Part shown: positions 25,124 through 33,342 of the stretch, piece after piece
Layout: each line of letters starts with the position of its first letter
Numbering within the stretch: position 1 is the stretch's first letter
NCBI GenBank assembly: GCA_002779825.1
Contig: PEVN01000499.1
Span: 1 to 52,910 of the forward strand
Length of the DNA stretch: 52,910 bases
Direction: 5' to 3'
DNA from: Armatimonadetes bacterium CG06_land_8_20_14_3_00_66_21
Lineage (GTDB): Bacteria; Armatimonadota; Abditibacteriia; CG2-30-66-41
Made by a program: the position numbers and the translations under genes
Notes under the pieces: model-generated
Database searches by the model: none
Seen by the model: the letters and a program-made list of their open reading frames with translations, nothing else
Told to the model about the DNA's origin: nothing

Positions 25124-26253
25124 TCGTCCTCGACGGCGTCGGCTGCGGCGAGTTGCCTGACGCGGCAGCCTACGGCGACGCTGGCAGCAACACGCTGGGC
25201 AACGTCGGGCGGGCGGGCGGCGGTCTGCGGCTGCCGAACCTGGGCGAGCTGGGGCTGGGCAACGTCACGCCCCTCGAGGGAGTGCCGCCCGTAGACCAGC
25301 CGCGCGCCAGCTTCGGCAAGCTGGCAGAACGCTCGGCGGGGAAGGACACCACCACCGGTCACTGGGAGATGATGGGGATCATCCGCGAGGACCCGTTCCC
25401 CACCTACCCCAACGGCTTCCCGCCCGAGGTCATCGCCCCGTTCGAGGAAGCAATCGGTCGCGCCACGCTCGGCAACAAGCCCGCCTCCGGCACGGTCATC
25501 CTCGAAGAACTGGGGCGCGAGCACCTGCGCACCGGCTCCCCAATCGTCTACACCTCAGCCGACAGCGTCTTCCAGATCGCTGCACACGAATCGGTGTTCC
25601 CGCTGCCGGACCTGTACCGGATCTGCGAGCAGGCGCGCGAACTGCTGACCGGCGAGCATGCCGTTGCCCGCGTCATCGCCCGCCCCTTCGTCGGCGAGCC
25701 AAGCGCGTTCATCCGGACGCCAAACCGGCGAGACTTCTCGCTCCCTCCTCCCTACCCCACCACCCTCGACCTGCTCGTAGAGCACGGGCACGGCGTGCTC
25801 GGCATCGGCAAGATCAGCGAGATCTTCGCCGGGCGCGGCCTCACCCGGTCGATCCACACAGACTCCAACGCCCACGGAATCTCCGAGACACTCACCGCCC
25901 TCCAGGACGCGCCCGAATCGCTGACCTTCGTCAACCTCGTTGACTTCGACACGAAGCACGGCCACCGCAACGACCCGCACGGATTCGCGGAAGCGCTCGC
26001 CGAGTTCGACCAAGCGATCCCCGACCTCCTGGCAGCCCTGCGACCAGACGACACCCTCCTGCTCACCGCCGACCACGGCTGCGACCCAACCACACCAAGC
26101 ACCGATCACAGTCGGGAGTACGTGCCGGTGCTGGTGGTTGCTGCGGGCGGCGCTACGCGGCCCCTGGGCACGCGCACCAGCTTCGCCGACATTGGCGCGA
26201 CGGTGGCGTCCGTGCTCGGCTGTGAGGCTGCCGTTGGTCGGTCGGTCGTGTGA
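25060..26253 (+). CDS. deoB: Phosphopentomutase
   Basis: A 397-residue phosphopentomutase of the alkaline phosphatase superfamily, converting (deoxy)ribose 1-phosphate to the 5-phosphate in nucleoside salvage. Metal-binding and family segments are present: [42 protein letters not shown] (the phospho-threonine/phosphoryl-binding region), [14 protein letters not shown], and [20 protein letters not shown] near the end. GTG 25060 is the only start upstream of the first strand, and makes the 5' end overlap the TPR gene by 64 bp. It closes the cluster begun at rpmE and converges with the type III Res gene 37 bp downstream. Confidence 0.95.
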   Translation: MGEGSTDSEGPRGAGAARAVLIVLDGVGCGELPDAAAYGDAGSNTLGNVGRAGGGLRLPNLGELGLGNVTPLEGVPPVDQPRASFGKLAERSAGKDTTTGHWEMMGIIREDPFPTYPNGFPPEVIAPFEEAIGRATLGNKPASGTVILEELGREHLRTGSPIVYTSADSVFQIAAHESVFPLPDLYRICEQARELLTGEHAVARVIARPFVGEPSAFIRTPNRRDFSLPPPYPTTLDLLVEHGHGVLGIGKISEIFAGRGLTRSIHTDSNAHGISETLTALQDAPESLTFVNLVDFDTKHGHRNDPHGFAEALAEFDQAIPDLLAALRPDDTLLLTADHGCDPTTPSTDHSREYVPVLVVAAGGATRPLGTRTSFADIGATVASVLGCEAAVGRSVV

Positions 26254-26290
26254 GTCCGAGGGGAGCCACACCTAACTCGGCGCGCTACGG

Positions 26291-28918
26291 CTACCCAAGC
26301 ACCGCCGGCAGCGTCTCCCTCCAACTGTCCTCCAGGAGCAACTCAAACCGCATTTGTTGTTCCTGTAGCCCCACCTTCAGCTCGCCGACCGACACTGCCG
26401 TTTCGCCGTGCTCAGTCAAGAGCTCGAACAGCTTCGCCTTGTACTCTGTGTCCTCGTTGCCCTTGAGATGCAACCCCTTCGTCTCCAGCACCGTGAAGCG
26501 GACCTTCCCGTCGCCGGCGTCGTGAAGGCAGGCGAGGAAGTCGGGGTAGACGCGGTTGCGCTGCCAGCCCTGCAGGTGCCAGTCCTGATGCACGGCGATT
26601 CGGTGCCACCAGCGGACGGCCTTGTCGCCGTCCAGATACCACGCCACGTCTTTCTCCAGACCGTTCAACTGCTTCTGGTAGACCGGCTTGAAGAGACTCC
26701 TCTCCAGTGATTCGGCGTTGCGCCGCAGCAGCACCTTGTCGTCGTCGGTCACGTCCAACTCCAGGGTCTCGGCCAGCTCCCAGTTGAGCTTCGGGTCGTT
26801 GGACACGTCGAGGCGAAACGACAACTCGTCTTCGGCTAACATCTGCCGGAACTCCACCTCAGCCGCCCGGTTCACCTGGGCCTTCAGGTCGTCGCGCATC
26901 GCCTTCACGAGAAACAGCCGGTTGGTGTAGATCCGCTCCTCGGCGATGCCTCGCTTGCGGAGTTCGGTGAGCGTCTCCTCCAGGATGCGGGCGCCCTGCC
27001 AGGGGTTGGGGATCACGTCTAACAACAGCCGCACCAGCGCCGGGAAGTCCAGTTCCGGCTCCACGTCTTCCGTGAACGTTTCGAGGCTTGGCAACTCCGC
27101 GTCTCCGACCTGCGCGAGGTCGTCTACGTCCACCCGAGCAAGCGTCCGCTCGATGGCGGCCTGTTCATCGGGCGTGAAGACGGTCCGGTTCGTGAAGGTG
27201 AACTGGTCCCAATCCAGCCGGCTGAGCAGATCGCGGTCATAGTCGAATAATCGCCACTCGCGGGTCGCATAGTGACGCGATAGCACCCGCGGCATGAAGA
27301 TCCGCAGTCCGGCAAACTCCGGCCGCCGGTGAATGGTTTCGCGCCGTGAGACCGCTCCCGTGTCTGTTCCCGCAGCCCGAACGTTATCGGCCAGATCGCC
27401 CATGCCCTCTTCCTGCAAGCCCCGCCGGACGCTCTCGACCGCTGCCTGCACTTCCTGGTCGAAGGTGTACACGTAGCACTCGTTCAGCGACTGGACGCCG
27501 GTAAGCTCGGCTCCCGGCTGCCGGAGCACGCGACCGATCATCTGAGTCAACGCCGTCGTCGCCGTGGTCTTCGACAGCACGGCAAGGACGTAGGCGAAGG
27601 GGCAATCCCAGCCTTCCCGCAATGCGTCCTTGGTGATGATGTACCGCACCGGGCACAACTCGGAGGGCAAGTCCACTTTGTCGAGCTCGTCCAGCTCCGC
27701 TGACTTGACCTTCACTTCGTCGGGGTGCGCGCCCAGTTTCTCGACCAGGTACTCCCGCACGTCCTCCGAGTGCAGCGCCGCCTTGTCGCGCTGTTCCTTC
27801 CCTGTTCGTTCGACCCGGATGACCAGCAGGGGCCGCACGTAGCGCCCTTCGTTGTTGCGCATCCTCTCCGCGTCAGCCCACAACTCGTTCAGCTTCTCTT
27901 GCGCCACCGCCAACGTATGCTTCCAGTCGGCCCGCCCCTCGTTGATGAGGTTGATGGGGAGCTTGATCATCTCCTCGTTCTTCAGCGCCGTGCCGGTGAC
28001 GTTCACCAGGACGTTGCTGACATGACCTCGGCCGCTGTTGGGTGTCGCTGACAGCTCCAGGAGAAAGCAGGGGTTGTAGCCGGCGATGGTCTCCAGCGCG
28101 ATGTCGGAATACGCCTTGTGCCCCTCGTCGATTAGGACCAGCGGCCGAACCAGGCGCAGCACGTTGCCCAGGCTGTGCTTGGGCGAAAGACCGCCGACAT
28201 GGAAGTCTTCGTCGGTCAGCGTGTTCACATCCAGGTTGGGAACTTGCGCCAGCAGTTCCGCGTTCGCCGGAGGGTCGTCCACGTCGGGGAAGAAGCTGGG
28301 GAACTTGCCGCTGTCCTGGAACATCTTCCGCGCCTCTTTGGACTCCTTTCTGACCGCGCCGGCTTGCAGCATCAACAGCATCACGCAGAGCTGTTGCGCC
28401 ACGTCCTGCTTCGTCAAGCGGTCGCTCTTCTCCAACAGCCGGACCCGACCACCGGATGCCCGCTCCAACATCTGGCGATACGGGTGCTCTCGGTTCGCGA
28501 ACGCCTTCCAGGTCTGCTTGTAGATAGCATCCGAGGGCACGATCCAGAGGACCAGTCCAGTCTGGGTCTTGAAGTACTCGGTGTTGATCCGCTCCACCGC
28601 CACCGTACCCAACAGCGTCTTCCCGCCGCCGGTGGGGATCTTCAGGCAGACATTGGGGACCGGGCGACCCAGCCCGTCCTTGCGCGCAATGTAGGGCGGC
28701 GCCACACGGTTACCGTGAGTGTCGCCAATCAACGGCAGTGCTTCGTCCGCGTGCAGCGCCTCCCACGCCTCGCGGCAGAAGTCGGCCAATTCCGCCTGCT
28801 CGCCCTGCTCAGCCAGGAACCGGGCGACCTTCTCCGCCCGCTCCCGCCGAGCGACCAAGACCTGCAGGTACCGGCTCAGGCTCTCCAGTACGTCAGTTTG
28901 GTAATCCTTGAGCTGCAC
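26291..28918 (-). CDS. Type III restriction endonuclease Res subunit (helicase-nuclease)
   Basis: An 875-residue Res subunit. Type III Res proteins translocate or diffuse along DNA using a superfamily 2 helicase and cut when two enzymes meet, but need the Mod subunit for recognition. The GTG start at 28918 overlaps the TAG of the small gene upstream. Helicase motifs: Walker A IPTGGGKTLLG at about 94-104, DEGHK at 264-268, SATPN at 290-294, and the RecA2 motif VI QMIGRVLRQPGAE in the second half. The C-terminal nuclease has a well-spaced PD-(D/E)xK core: PD at 792-793 (YPDFLACLH) and ExK at 812-814 (LETKG). All these look intact. In this operon the Mod protein it needs appears to be non-functional (see 29636-30796), so either Res is orphaned or it has acquired another partner. 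Confidence 0.93.
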   Translation of the reverse strand: MQLKDYQTDVLESLSRYLQVLVARRERAEKVARFLAEQGEQAELADFCREAWEALHADEALPLIGDTHGNRVAPPYIARKDGLGRPVPNVCLKIPTGGGKTLLGTVAVERINTEYFKTQTGLVLWIVPSDAIYKQTWKAFANREHPYRQMLERASGGRVRLLEKSDRLTKQDVAQQLCVMLLMLQAGAVRKESKEARKMFQDSGKFPSFFPDVDDPPANAELLAQVPNLDVNTLTDEDFHVGGLSPKHSLGNVLRLVRPLVLIDEGHKAYSDIALETIAGYNPCFLLELSATPNSGRGHVSNVLVNVTGTALKNEEMIKLPINLINEGRADWKHTLAVAQEKLNELWADAERMRNNEGRYVRPLLVIRVERTGKEQRDKAALHSEDVREYLVEKLGAHPDEVKVKSAELDELDKVDLPSELCPVRYIITKDALREGWDCPFAYVLAVLSKTTATTALTQMIGRVLRQPGAELTGVQSLNECYVYTFDQEVQAAVESVRRGLQEEGMGDLADNVRAAGTDTGAVSRRETIHRRPEFAGLRIFMPRVLSRHYATREWRLFDYDRDLLSRLDWDQFTFTNRTVFTPDEQAAIERTLARVDVDDLAQVGDAELPSLETFTEDVEPELDFPALVRLLLDVIPNPWQGARILEETLTELRKRGIAEERIYTNRLFLVKAMRDDLKAQVNRAAEVEFRQMLAEDELSFRLDVSNDPKLNWELAETLELDVTDDDKVLLRRNAESLERSLFKPVYQKQLNGLEKDVAWYLDGDKAVRWWHRIAVHQDWHLQGWQRNRVYPDFLACLHDAGDGKVRFTVLETKGLHLKGNEDTEYKAKLFELLTEHGETAVSVGELKVGLQEQQMRFELLLEDSWRETLPAVLG

Positions 28919-29157
28919 TATTCTTCGTCCACCGGGGCATCCCGCAGCATCCAGGCCGAGCTCGCCGCCCGCTCGTTCTCCTCTGCGGCCACGAGTTGGC
29001 GCAACGCCTCGGGACCCCGCGCGACGGGTCCCGGGTGTGGGTGCTCCGCTTCCCACTGGCGCAGGATTTCCAGGAAACGCTGCGGGTCATAGCCCGCTTC
29101 CCGCGCCAGCCGGTCCTTTGTCTCCCAGAGTTCCTTCAAGATCGGGTCCGGTTCCAT
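28918..29157 (-). CDS. Small antitoxin-like protein, partner of the PIN toxin
   Basis: A 79-residue, highly charged helical protein, MEPDPILKELWETKDRL..., of the sort often encoded immediately downstream of PIN toxins of this subgroup; ELWETKDRLAREAGYDPQRF is the part I associate with that group. It overlaps the 3' end of the PIN gene by 71 bp and its TAG stop overlaps the GTG start of Res, so all three genes are translationally linked. The toxin-first order is the reverse of classic vapBC. If it is the antitoxin it should bind the PIN protein and perhaps the operon promoter, though no DNA-binding fold is visible. The family assignment is tentative. Confidence 0.6.
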   Translation of the reverse strand: MEPDPILKELWETKDRLAREAGYDPQRFLEILRQWEAEHPHPGPVARGPEALRQLVAAEENERAASSAWMLRDAPVDEE

Positions 29158-29632
29158 AAGCGTACTCCCCCATCAACTCGAAAGGTGTGCAGACCTTGGG
29201 CAGTGTGCACCCCAACCGCTGGGTCGCCGCCTCCAGCCGGTTCAGGATCTGGGCGTTGGCGAGGTGACGGCAGTTCCACGTCAGCAGGTAGTTCACCTGG
29301 GCGGCGGCGGCGATAGCCAGGTGAGCGGCATCAGACTGGGCGCGAGGCGGCAATGCGCCCGTGGCGAGAAGTGCCAGCATGAGTTTGTTCGCCTCGGGAG
29401 TGACCGTTAGCAGCGTCAGCTTGTCCAGGATCTCCAGCCGCCTCCGCGCTTGTTCCGGATCGCCCGCGCGAGCTTCGCGGACCACTTCAGCGGAAGCGAC
29501 ACAGCGGAACTCCTCGCGGCGGAAGTGCCACCAGTCTCGCGTCACCTGCTGATTCGCCGCAGTGATCAGCTCTCGGCTGGGATCGGCCACGAGCAGGCTG
29601 ACAAACGAGGTCTCCAGATGCACCGTCTCCAT
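29087..29632 (-). CDS. PIN-domain ribonuclease toxin (VapC-like)
   Basis: A 181-residue PIN-domain protein, predicted Mg2+/Mn2+-dependent RNase. In this subgroup the first acidic position is glutamate (VHLETSFVSLLVADPSREL), as in the 'YxETSxxS' family; the central acidic residues are in SAEVVREARAG, and the third is D98 in QSDAAHLAIAAAAQVNYLL, followed by the group's TWNCRHLANA. It begins with ATG 29632, 3 bp after the Mod-fragment stop, and ends in an extension of about 24 residues that overlaps the small partner gene. It is thus embedded between the two halves of a type III restriction system. As a toxin it would cleave RNA when its partner is lost. Function is inferred from the fold and gene order. 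Confidence 0.82.
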   Translation of the reverse strand: METVHLETSFVSLLVADPSRELITAANQQVTRDWWHFRREEFRCVASAEVVREARAGDPEQARRRLEILDKLTLLTVTPEANKLMLALLATGALPPRAQSDAAHLAIAAAAQVNYLLTWNCRHLANAQILNRLEAATQRLGCTLPKVCTPFELMGEYAYGTGPDLEGTLGDKGPAGAGSGL

Positions 29633-29635
29633 GCC

Positions 29636-30796
29636 TCAGTCCCCCAACAGCCGGTGAATGGCATACGGCAACTGGCAGAAGTCCACGGCCCACTTTGACA
29701 GCTCGCGCTGCCCCATGAACTTCGCCGCCGCGAAGACCAGCAGCTTCTTCTTTCGCGCATTCGCCGCCACCATCGCCCCGATCATCGGTTCCGTCAGTGC
29801 GGCGGCGTTGCTGCGCAGCCAGTCTCTGTCCTGCTTGTAGTGCAGGTGCACGCGGTACAGGTCCGTCTCGCCGAGGAAGCCCAGAGCGCCGCCGTTCTGC
29901 TTCGGGACCTCGGTCAGCGTGCGGCCCGTCGCCGTGAAGAAGACGTACTTCGCCAACGCCGCGAAGGTGGGCAGTCCGTCGGCCAACAGCTTGTCCAACG
30001 ACATCTCCGGCCCCAGCGTCACGAAGGTGAAGCTGCCGCCAAGCCCTTCCGTCTTCTCGGTGACCTTCTTCTCGCCGGTGACCACCAACTCCCCGTCTTT
30101 GACGGTCTTGGTGATGTTGTCGTACAGGTTGGCGTGGAACGTCTCCGCGCTCTCCGCCTTCGCCACCAACTGCGCCGCCTTCTTCAGCTTCGTCCACGTC
30201 AGCGATTCGCGCAGCAGCTCCTCCCGCTGGGTGCCCTCGAACGCGTAGCCCTGGATGACGCGGCGGACCCGCTCCGCCGTCAGCGTGTCGGCGTAGTCTT
30301 CGCATTCGACAAGGATGAACTTGCGGTTGCCGCCGGTTTCGTTGTTCATCTCGAGGACCGCTTGTGCGGTGGGCGCGCTGCCGGCAAATGAGTCGAGGAC
30401 CAAATCCTCCTCGTCGGTCGAGAGGCTGATCACCTTCTTGACCAGATCCACTGGCTTTGGGGTCTCCAGGGCGGCCGATCCGAAGATCGCCTTGAGTTCT
30501 TCGGCGGCATCGCGCGTTGTGCCAACTTCCTTCCCAAACCACACACTCTCCGCAGCCCTGCCTTCGACAGTGTTGAGGTAGATCTTCCTTATGATCCGAG
30601 TTTCATCTTCGCTGAAGATGACCTCGCCCGACTTGATCTTCCGCTGGATAGTGTCCCAACTCCACCGCCACCCCTTGGGGGGATGCGCGATGACGCGGCC
30701 CGACGGAGTTGGGAGGTTGTATTTGAGGTTCTCTCGCTCCAACGCGTTCCGTACGTCGCCAGAGCGCCAGGGCCCTTTGAAGTCGAGGGTTGGCAT
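29636..30796 (-). CDS. Truncated type III DNA methyltransferase (Mod) fragment
   Basis: A 386-residue piece of a type III Mod protein. Full Mod proteins are about 550-700 residues with the catalytic DPPY motif near the N-terminus and the SAM motif FxGxG nearer the C-terminus. Here the recognisable part runs from NLPTPSGRVIAHPPKGWRWS (the segment before motif X) through DETRIIRKIYLN, SVWFGKEVGTTRDAAEELKA and TPKPVDLVKKVISLS to the SAM motif LDSFAGSAPTAQAVLEMN. No DPPY and no full target-recognition domain exist. The SAM loop reads GSAPT instead of the usual GSGTT, so binding may be impaired too. ATG 30796 has GGAG 10 bases ahead, so it may still be translated. The stop is 3 bp before the PIN start. 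A methylation function is unlikely. Confidence 0.85.
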   Translation of the reverse strand: MPTLDFKGPWRSGDVRNALERENLKYNLPTPSGRVIAHPPKGWRWSWDTIQRKIKSGEVIFSEDETRIIRKIYLNTVEGRAAESVWFGKEVGTTRDAAEELKAIFGSAALETPKPVDLVKKVISLSTDEEDLVLDSFAGSAPTAQAVLEMNNETGGNRKFILVECEDYADTLTAERVRRVIQGYAFEGTQREELLRESLTWTKLKKAAQLVAKAESAETFHANLYDNITKTVKDGELVVTGEKKVTEKTEGLGGSFTFVTLGPEMSLDKLLADGLPTFAALAKYVFFTATGRTLTEVPKQNGGALGFLGETDLYRVHLHYKQDRDWLRSNAAALTEPMIGAMVAANARKKKLLVFAAAKFMGQRELSKWAVDFCQLPYAIHRLLGD

Positions 30797-30818
30797 GGCT
30801 AGCCTGCTCCGATGGGGC

Positions 30819-31682
30819 TCACACGGCCAGATGATTCTCCAATCCGCGAAGCTCCTGCAGCCACTCTTGTGGATCGAGGTGCCACCCGAGCCAAGGAAGA
30901 TTGTGCTTGCCGTCACCGTAGGCGTGCCTGGCCCGGACGACATCCCACGGTGCCCGACAGGTTCCGTCAAGGTAGCGCCCATACATGCTACAGCAGAAGT
31001 CGGCAAGTTGCGACAGGGACCCTCTCGCGGAGAGGTTGATTCGCCACGCTGGAGCAACGCTACTTGCCAGTAGCCGCGCAACTGGTGCCGGCACGCCCAT
31101 GTCGGGCAGTGACTGGACCATCCGCTGCCGGTCCGTATGACGGGCAAGGAGGGCTTCGTAGTGCTCCCGCTTCGGGGTTTCAGACAGCATCTGGTCGATA
31201 TGGACGGATGCCGTGCGGAACCGACCCACGGTGGGGAGGAAGGCCGCAACCGCCGTCCCCAGTGTGTGACCCAGCGGGTGCATCCAGAGCCAATGCGCAG
31301 CCGCCAGCTTCTCGAATCGCTTGGCTGGGCTTCTGCGCTCCCGGTACCGTTGCGCGAATTCGTGAAGCCAGACGATCTCCTCGCCCTCAAGTTGGCTCCA
31401 GACGGCAACGGGTAGGACGGAATGGGTGGCGAAGAACTCGGCGACGGTCAGCAGTTCGTCCAGCGCCAGCGTCTTCCCCTTCTTGCCGGGAGGCAGCAGA
31501 TTCTGGGCGCGCCACTCCTCCCATTGCTGGGCAATGTCCTCGCCACCTCGGCTGTAGACCAGAATGCCACCCGTCACAAAACGCCTGTCTGTCGCGGGTG
31601 CGCCAGACTCATCGAGGTAGACCTCCACGTCGGACACTGGGCCATGCGCCAGTCTATCGATACTCTCCTCAACCAGAGACAT
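30819..31682 (-). CDS. DUF3800 domain protein (RNase H-like fold predicted)
   Basis: A 287-residue protein starting at ATG 31682 and ending 22 bp before the Mod fragment. It carries the DUF3800 signature VEVYLDESGAPATDRRFVTGG near residues 21-41, the conserved aspartate of SVHIDQMLSETP, and the C-terminal LSQLADFCCSMYGRYLDG. DUF3800 proteins are predicted to have an RNase H-like nuclease fold in which such acidic residues would bind metal; their cellular role is not established. It stands exactly where the N-terminal half of the Mod gene would be expected, suggesting replacement or insertion. It reads in the same direction and with the same tight spacing as the rest of the operon, so co-expression with Res is likely. 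Confidence 0.85.
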   Translation of the reverse strand: MSLVEESIDRLAHGPVSDVEVYLDESGAPATDRRFVTGGILVYSRGGEDIAQQWEEWRAQNLLPPGKKGKTLALDELLTVAEFFATHSVLPVAVWSQLEGEEIVWLHEFAQRYRERRSPAKRFEKLAAAHWLWMHPLGHTLGTAVAAFLPTVGRFRTASVHIDQMLSETPKREHYEALLARHTDRQRMVQSLPDMGVPAPVARLLASSVAPAWRINLSARGSLSQLADFCCSMYGRYLDGTCRAPWDVVRARHAYGDGKHNLPWLGWHLDPQEWLQELRGLENHLAV

Positions 31683-31890
31683 TGAGTGCACTGCTCCCTG
31701 AACGGCTGCCAAAGCCAATCCCCTTTCCGTGCCGGGCGCCGGAGAACCACATCGCCCGGCAAGAACGCCCCCGGGTATTCGGCAGCCGCCGCCGGGAGTC
31801 CTTCCCAAGCGAAACGACTCCCACCGGAGGCTCGTGCGTCCTCCGGAGCTCCGCGAGGTCCAGGTCCTCTGTCAGCTCCGCCACCCTCAC
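31669..31890 (-). CDS. Possible small gene of 73 codons, weakly supported
   Basis: A GTG at 31890 overlaps the aminotransferase stop as GTGA and opens a frame of 73 codons (VRVAELTEDLDLAELRRTHE at its start). The first half looks protein-like and acidic, the second half is basic and glycine/serine-rich and reads like non-coding sequence. It ends 14 bp inside the DUF3800 gene. The 204 bp between the two well-supported genes hold nothing else. It may be a real small protein of the defence operon, a remnant of lost mod sequence, or chance. Confidence 0.25.
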   Translation of the reverse strand: MRVAELTEDLDLAELRRTHEPPVGVVSLGKDSRRRLPNTRGRSCRAMWFSGARHGKGIGFGSRSGSSALNVSG

Positions 31891-33242
31891 ACCGGCGTCG
31901 TCGCCTCGACCTCCCCAATCGCCCGATCCAACGTATCCACAATCCGGTCGCACTGCTCTTTCGTGGTCACCAGCGGGGGGGCGATGACCAACACGTCGCG
32001 CTGATCGCGGCAGATCAGCCCCAGCTCCCACGCCCGCTCGCGGATGCGAATACCGACGCGGATTTCGGGCGGGTACTTCTCCTTCGTCTCTTTGTTGCGC
32101 ACCAGGTCCATGCCAATGAGCATGCCTTTGCCGCGGATGTCGCCCATCACTCGGTGCTCGTGGAGCCGCTGCAGTTGCTGGAACAGGTAGTCCGCCCGCT
32201 CGGCGCCCAACGCGACGAGGTTCTCGCTCTCCAGGATCTCGATGTTCTTGAGCGCCGCGACGCACGCCATGGGGTGGCCGCCGAAGGTGTGTCCGTGCAT
32301 GAAGCCGGTCTTGTCGGGACCCCAGAATGCCTGGTCGATCCACTCCGGCACACCCACGGCGCCGCACGGCTGGTAGCCGCTGGTGATCCCCTTGGCGAAG
32401 GTGACGAGGTCCGGCTTGACGCCGTAGTGCTCACAGCCGAACCACTTCCCGGTGCGACCGAAGCCGGTGATGACTTCGTCGAAGAGGAACAGCACTTGGT
32501 ACCGGTCGCATAGTTCGCGGACGCGCTGGTAATACTCGACCGGCGGTGGCACTTCGCCAATCGGGTTGAGGACCGGCTCGGCGATGAAGGCGGCCACCGT
32601 GTCGGGGTGCTCGAAGACGATCTGTTGTTCGAGCGCGTCCACGCACTTGAGGCAGCACCCGGGATACGTCTCCTTGCACGGACACCGATAGCAGAACGGC
32701 GCTGGCACGTGGCGGAAGCCGGGCACCAGCGGCTCGTACGGTTCGCGGTAGAGGGTGATTCCCGTGGCGCTGGCGGCCCCGAAGGTGACGCCATGGAACC
32801 CGCCGCGCAGCGCGATGAACTTGTGCTTGCCGGGCTTCCCCGATTGCTTCCAGTACTGCCGGGCGATCTTGAGCGCAGTGTCCATCGCTTCGGAGCCGCC
32901 GGAACAGAAGAACCACCGCTTCATGTCGGCGGGGTAGAGCGCGGTCAGCTTTTCCGCCAGCTCGATCACAGGCGGCGTGGTGTAGAACTGGAAGTTCGGG
33001 TAGAACTCCAGCTTCCGGCCCTGCTCGCAGATCGCCTCGATCACGTCAGCGCGGCCATGGCCGATGGGGGTGGTGTAGATGCCGCCCATGGCGTCGAGGT
33101 ACTCCTTGCCCTCGACGTCCCACACCAGCGAGCCCTCTCCCCGCACGATGACCTTCGGTCCTGACTCCGCCACCTCATGCATCGGCATGACGTGATGCCA
33201 AACGTGGTCGAGGTCTGACTGGATGAGGGCTTGGCTATCCAC
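31887..33242 (-). CDS. Class III (AGXT2-like) PLP-dependent aminotransferase
   Basis: A 451-residue class III aminotransferase of the alanine-glyoxylate/omega-amino acid group. GTG 33242 is chosen because DSQALIQSDLDHVWHHVMPMHE is the normal start of this subgroup. The cofactor site shows SGGSEAMDTALKIAR, FGGHPMACVAALKNIEIL and the PLP-binding lysine in FAKGITSGYQPCGAVGV. DEVITGFGRTGKWF is the signature that binds the pyridine nitrogen. A cysteine-rich insert (FCYRCPCKETYPGCCLKC) is typical of the AGXT2-like branch. It lies 3' of a Gfo/Idh gene with the 149-bp repeat element between them. A role in beta-alanine, omega-amino acid or amino sugar breakdown is likely; the substrate is not deducible. 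Confidence 0.92.
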   Translation of the reverse strand: MDSQALIQSDLDHVWHHVMPMHEVAESGPKVIVRGEGSLVWDVEGKEYLDAMGGIYTTPIGHGRADVIEAICEQGRKLEFYPNFQFYTTPPVIELAEKLTALYPADMKRWFFCSGGSEAMDTALKIARQYWKQSGKPGKHKFIALRGGFHGVTFGAASATGITLYREPYEPLVPGFRHVPAPFCYRCPCKETYPGCCLKCVDALEQQIVFEHPDTVAAFIAEPVLNPIGEVPPPVEYYQRVRELCDRYQVLFLFDEVITGFGRTGKWFGCEHYGVKPDLVTFAKGITSGYQPCGAVGVPEWIDQAFWGPDKTGFMHGHTFGGHPMACVAALKNIEILESENLVALGAERADYLFQQLQRLHEHRVMGDIRGKGMLIGMDLVRNKETKEKYPPEIRVGIRIRERAWELGLICRDQRDVLVIAPPLVTTKEQCDRIVDTLDRAIGEVEATTPV

Positions 33243-33342
33243 TTTGGTCGCACTCCGATGAAAGCGCCGTAGAGCGGGGCAGCCTGCCCGCTCGCGCGTC
33301 GGCTGCAGGTGAGCGGGCTGGCAGCACCGCTCCACGGTCTGG

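Noticed and set aside
30797-31682. The missing N-terminal half of Mod in another frame of the DUF3800 region
   Set aside because: The other frames show no DPPY motif or Mod-like segments; the DUF3800 frame explains the sequence well.
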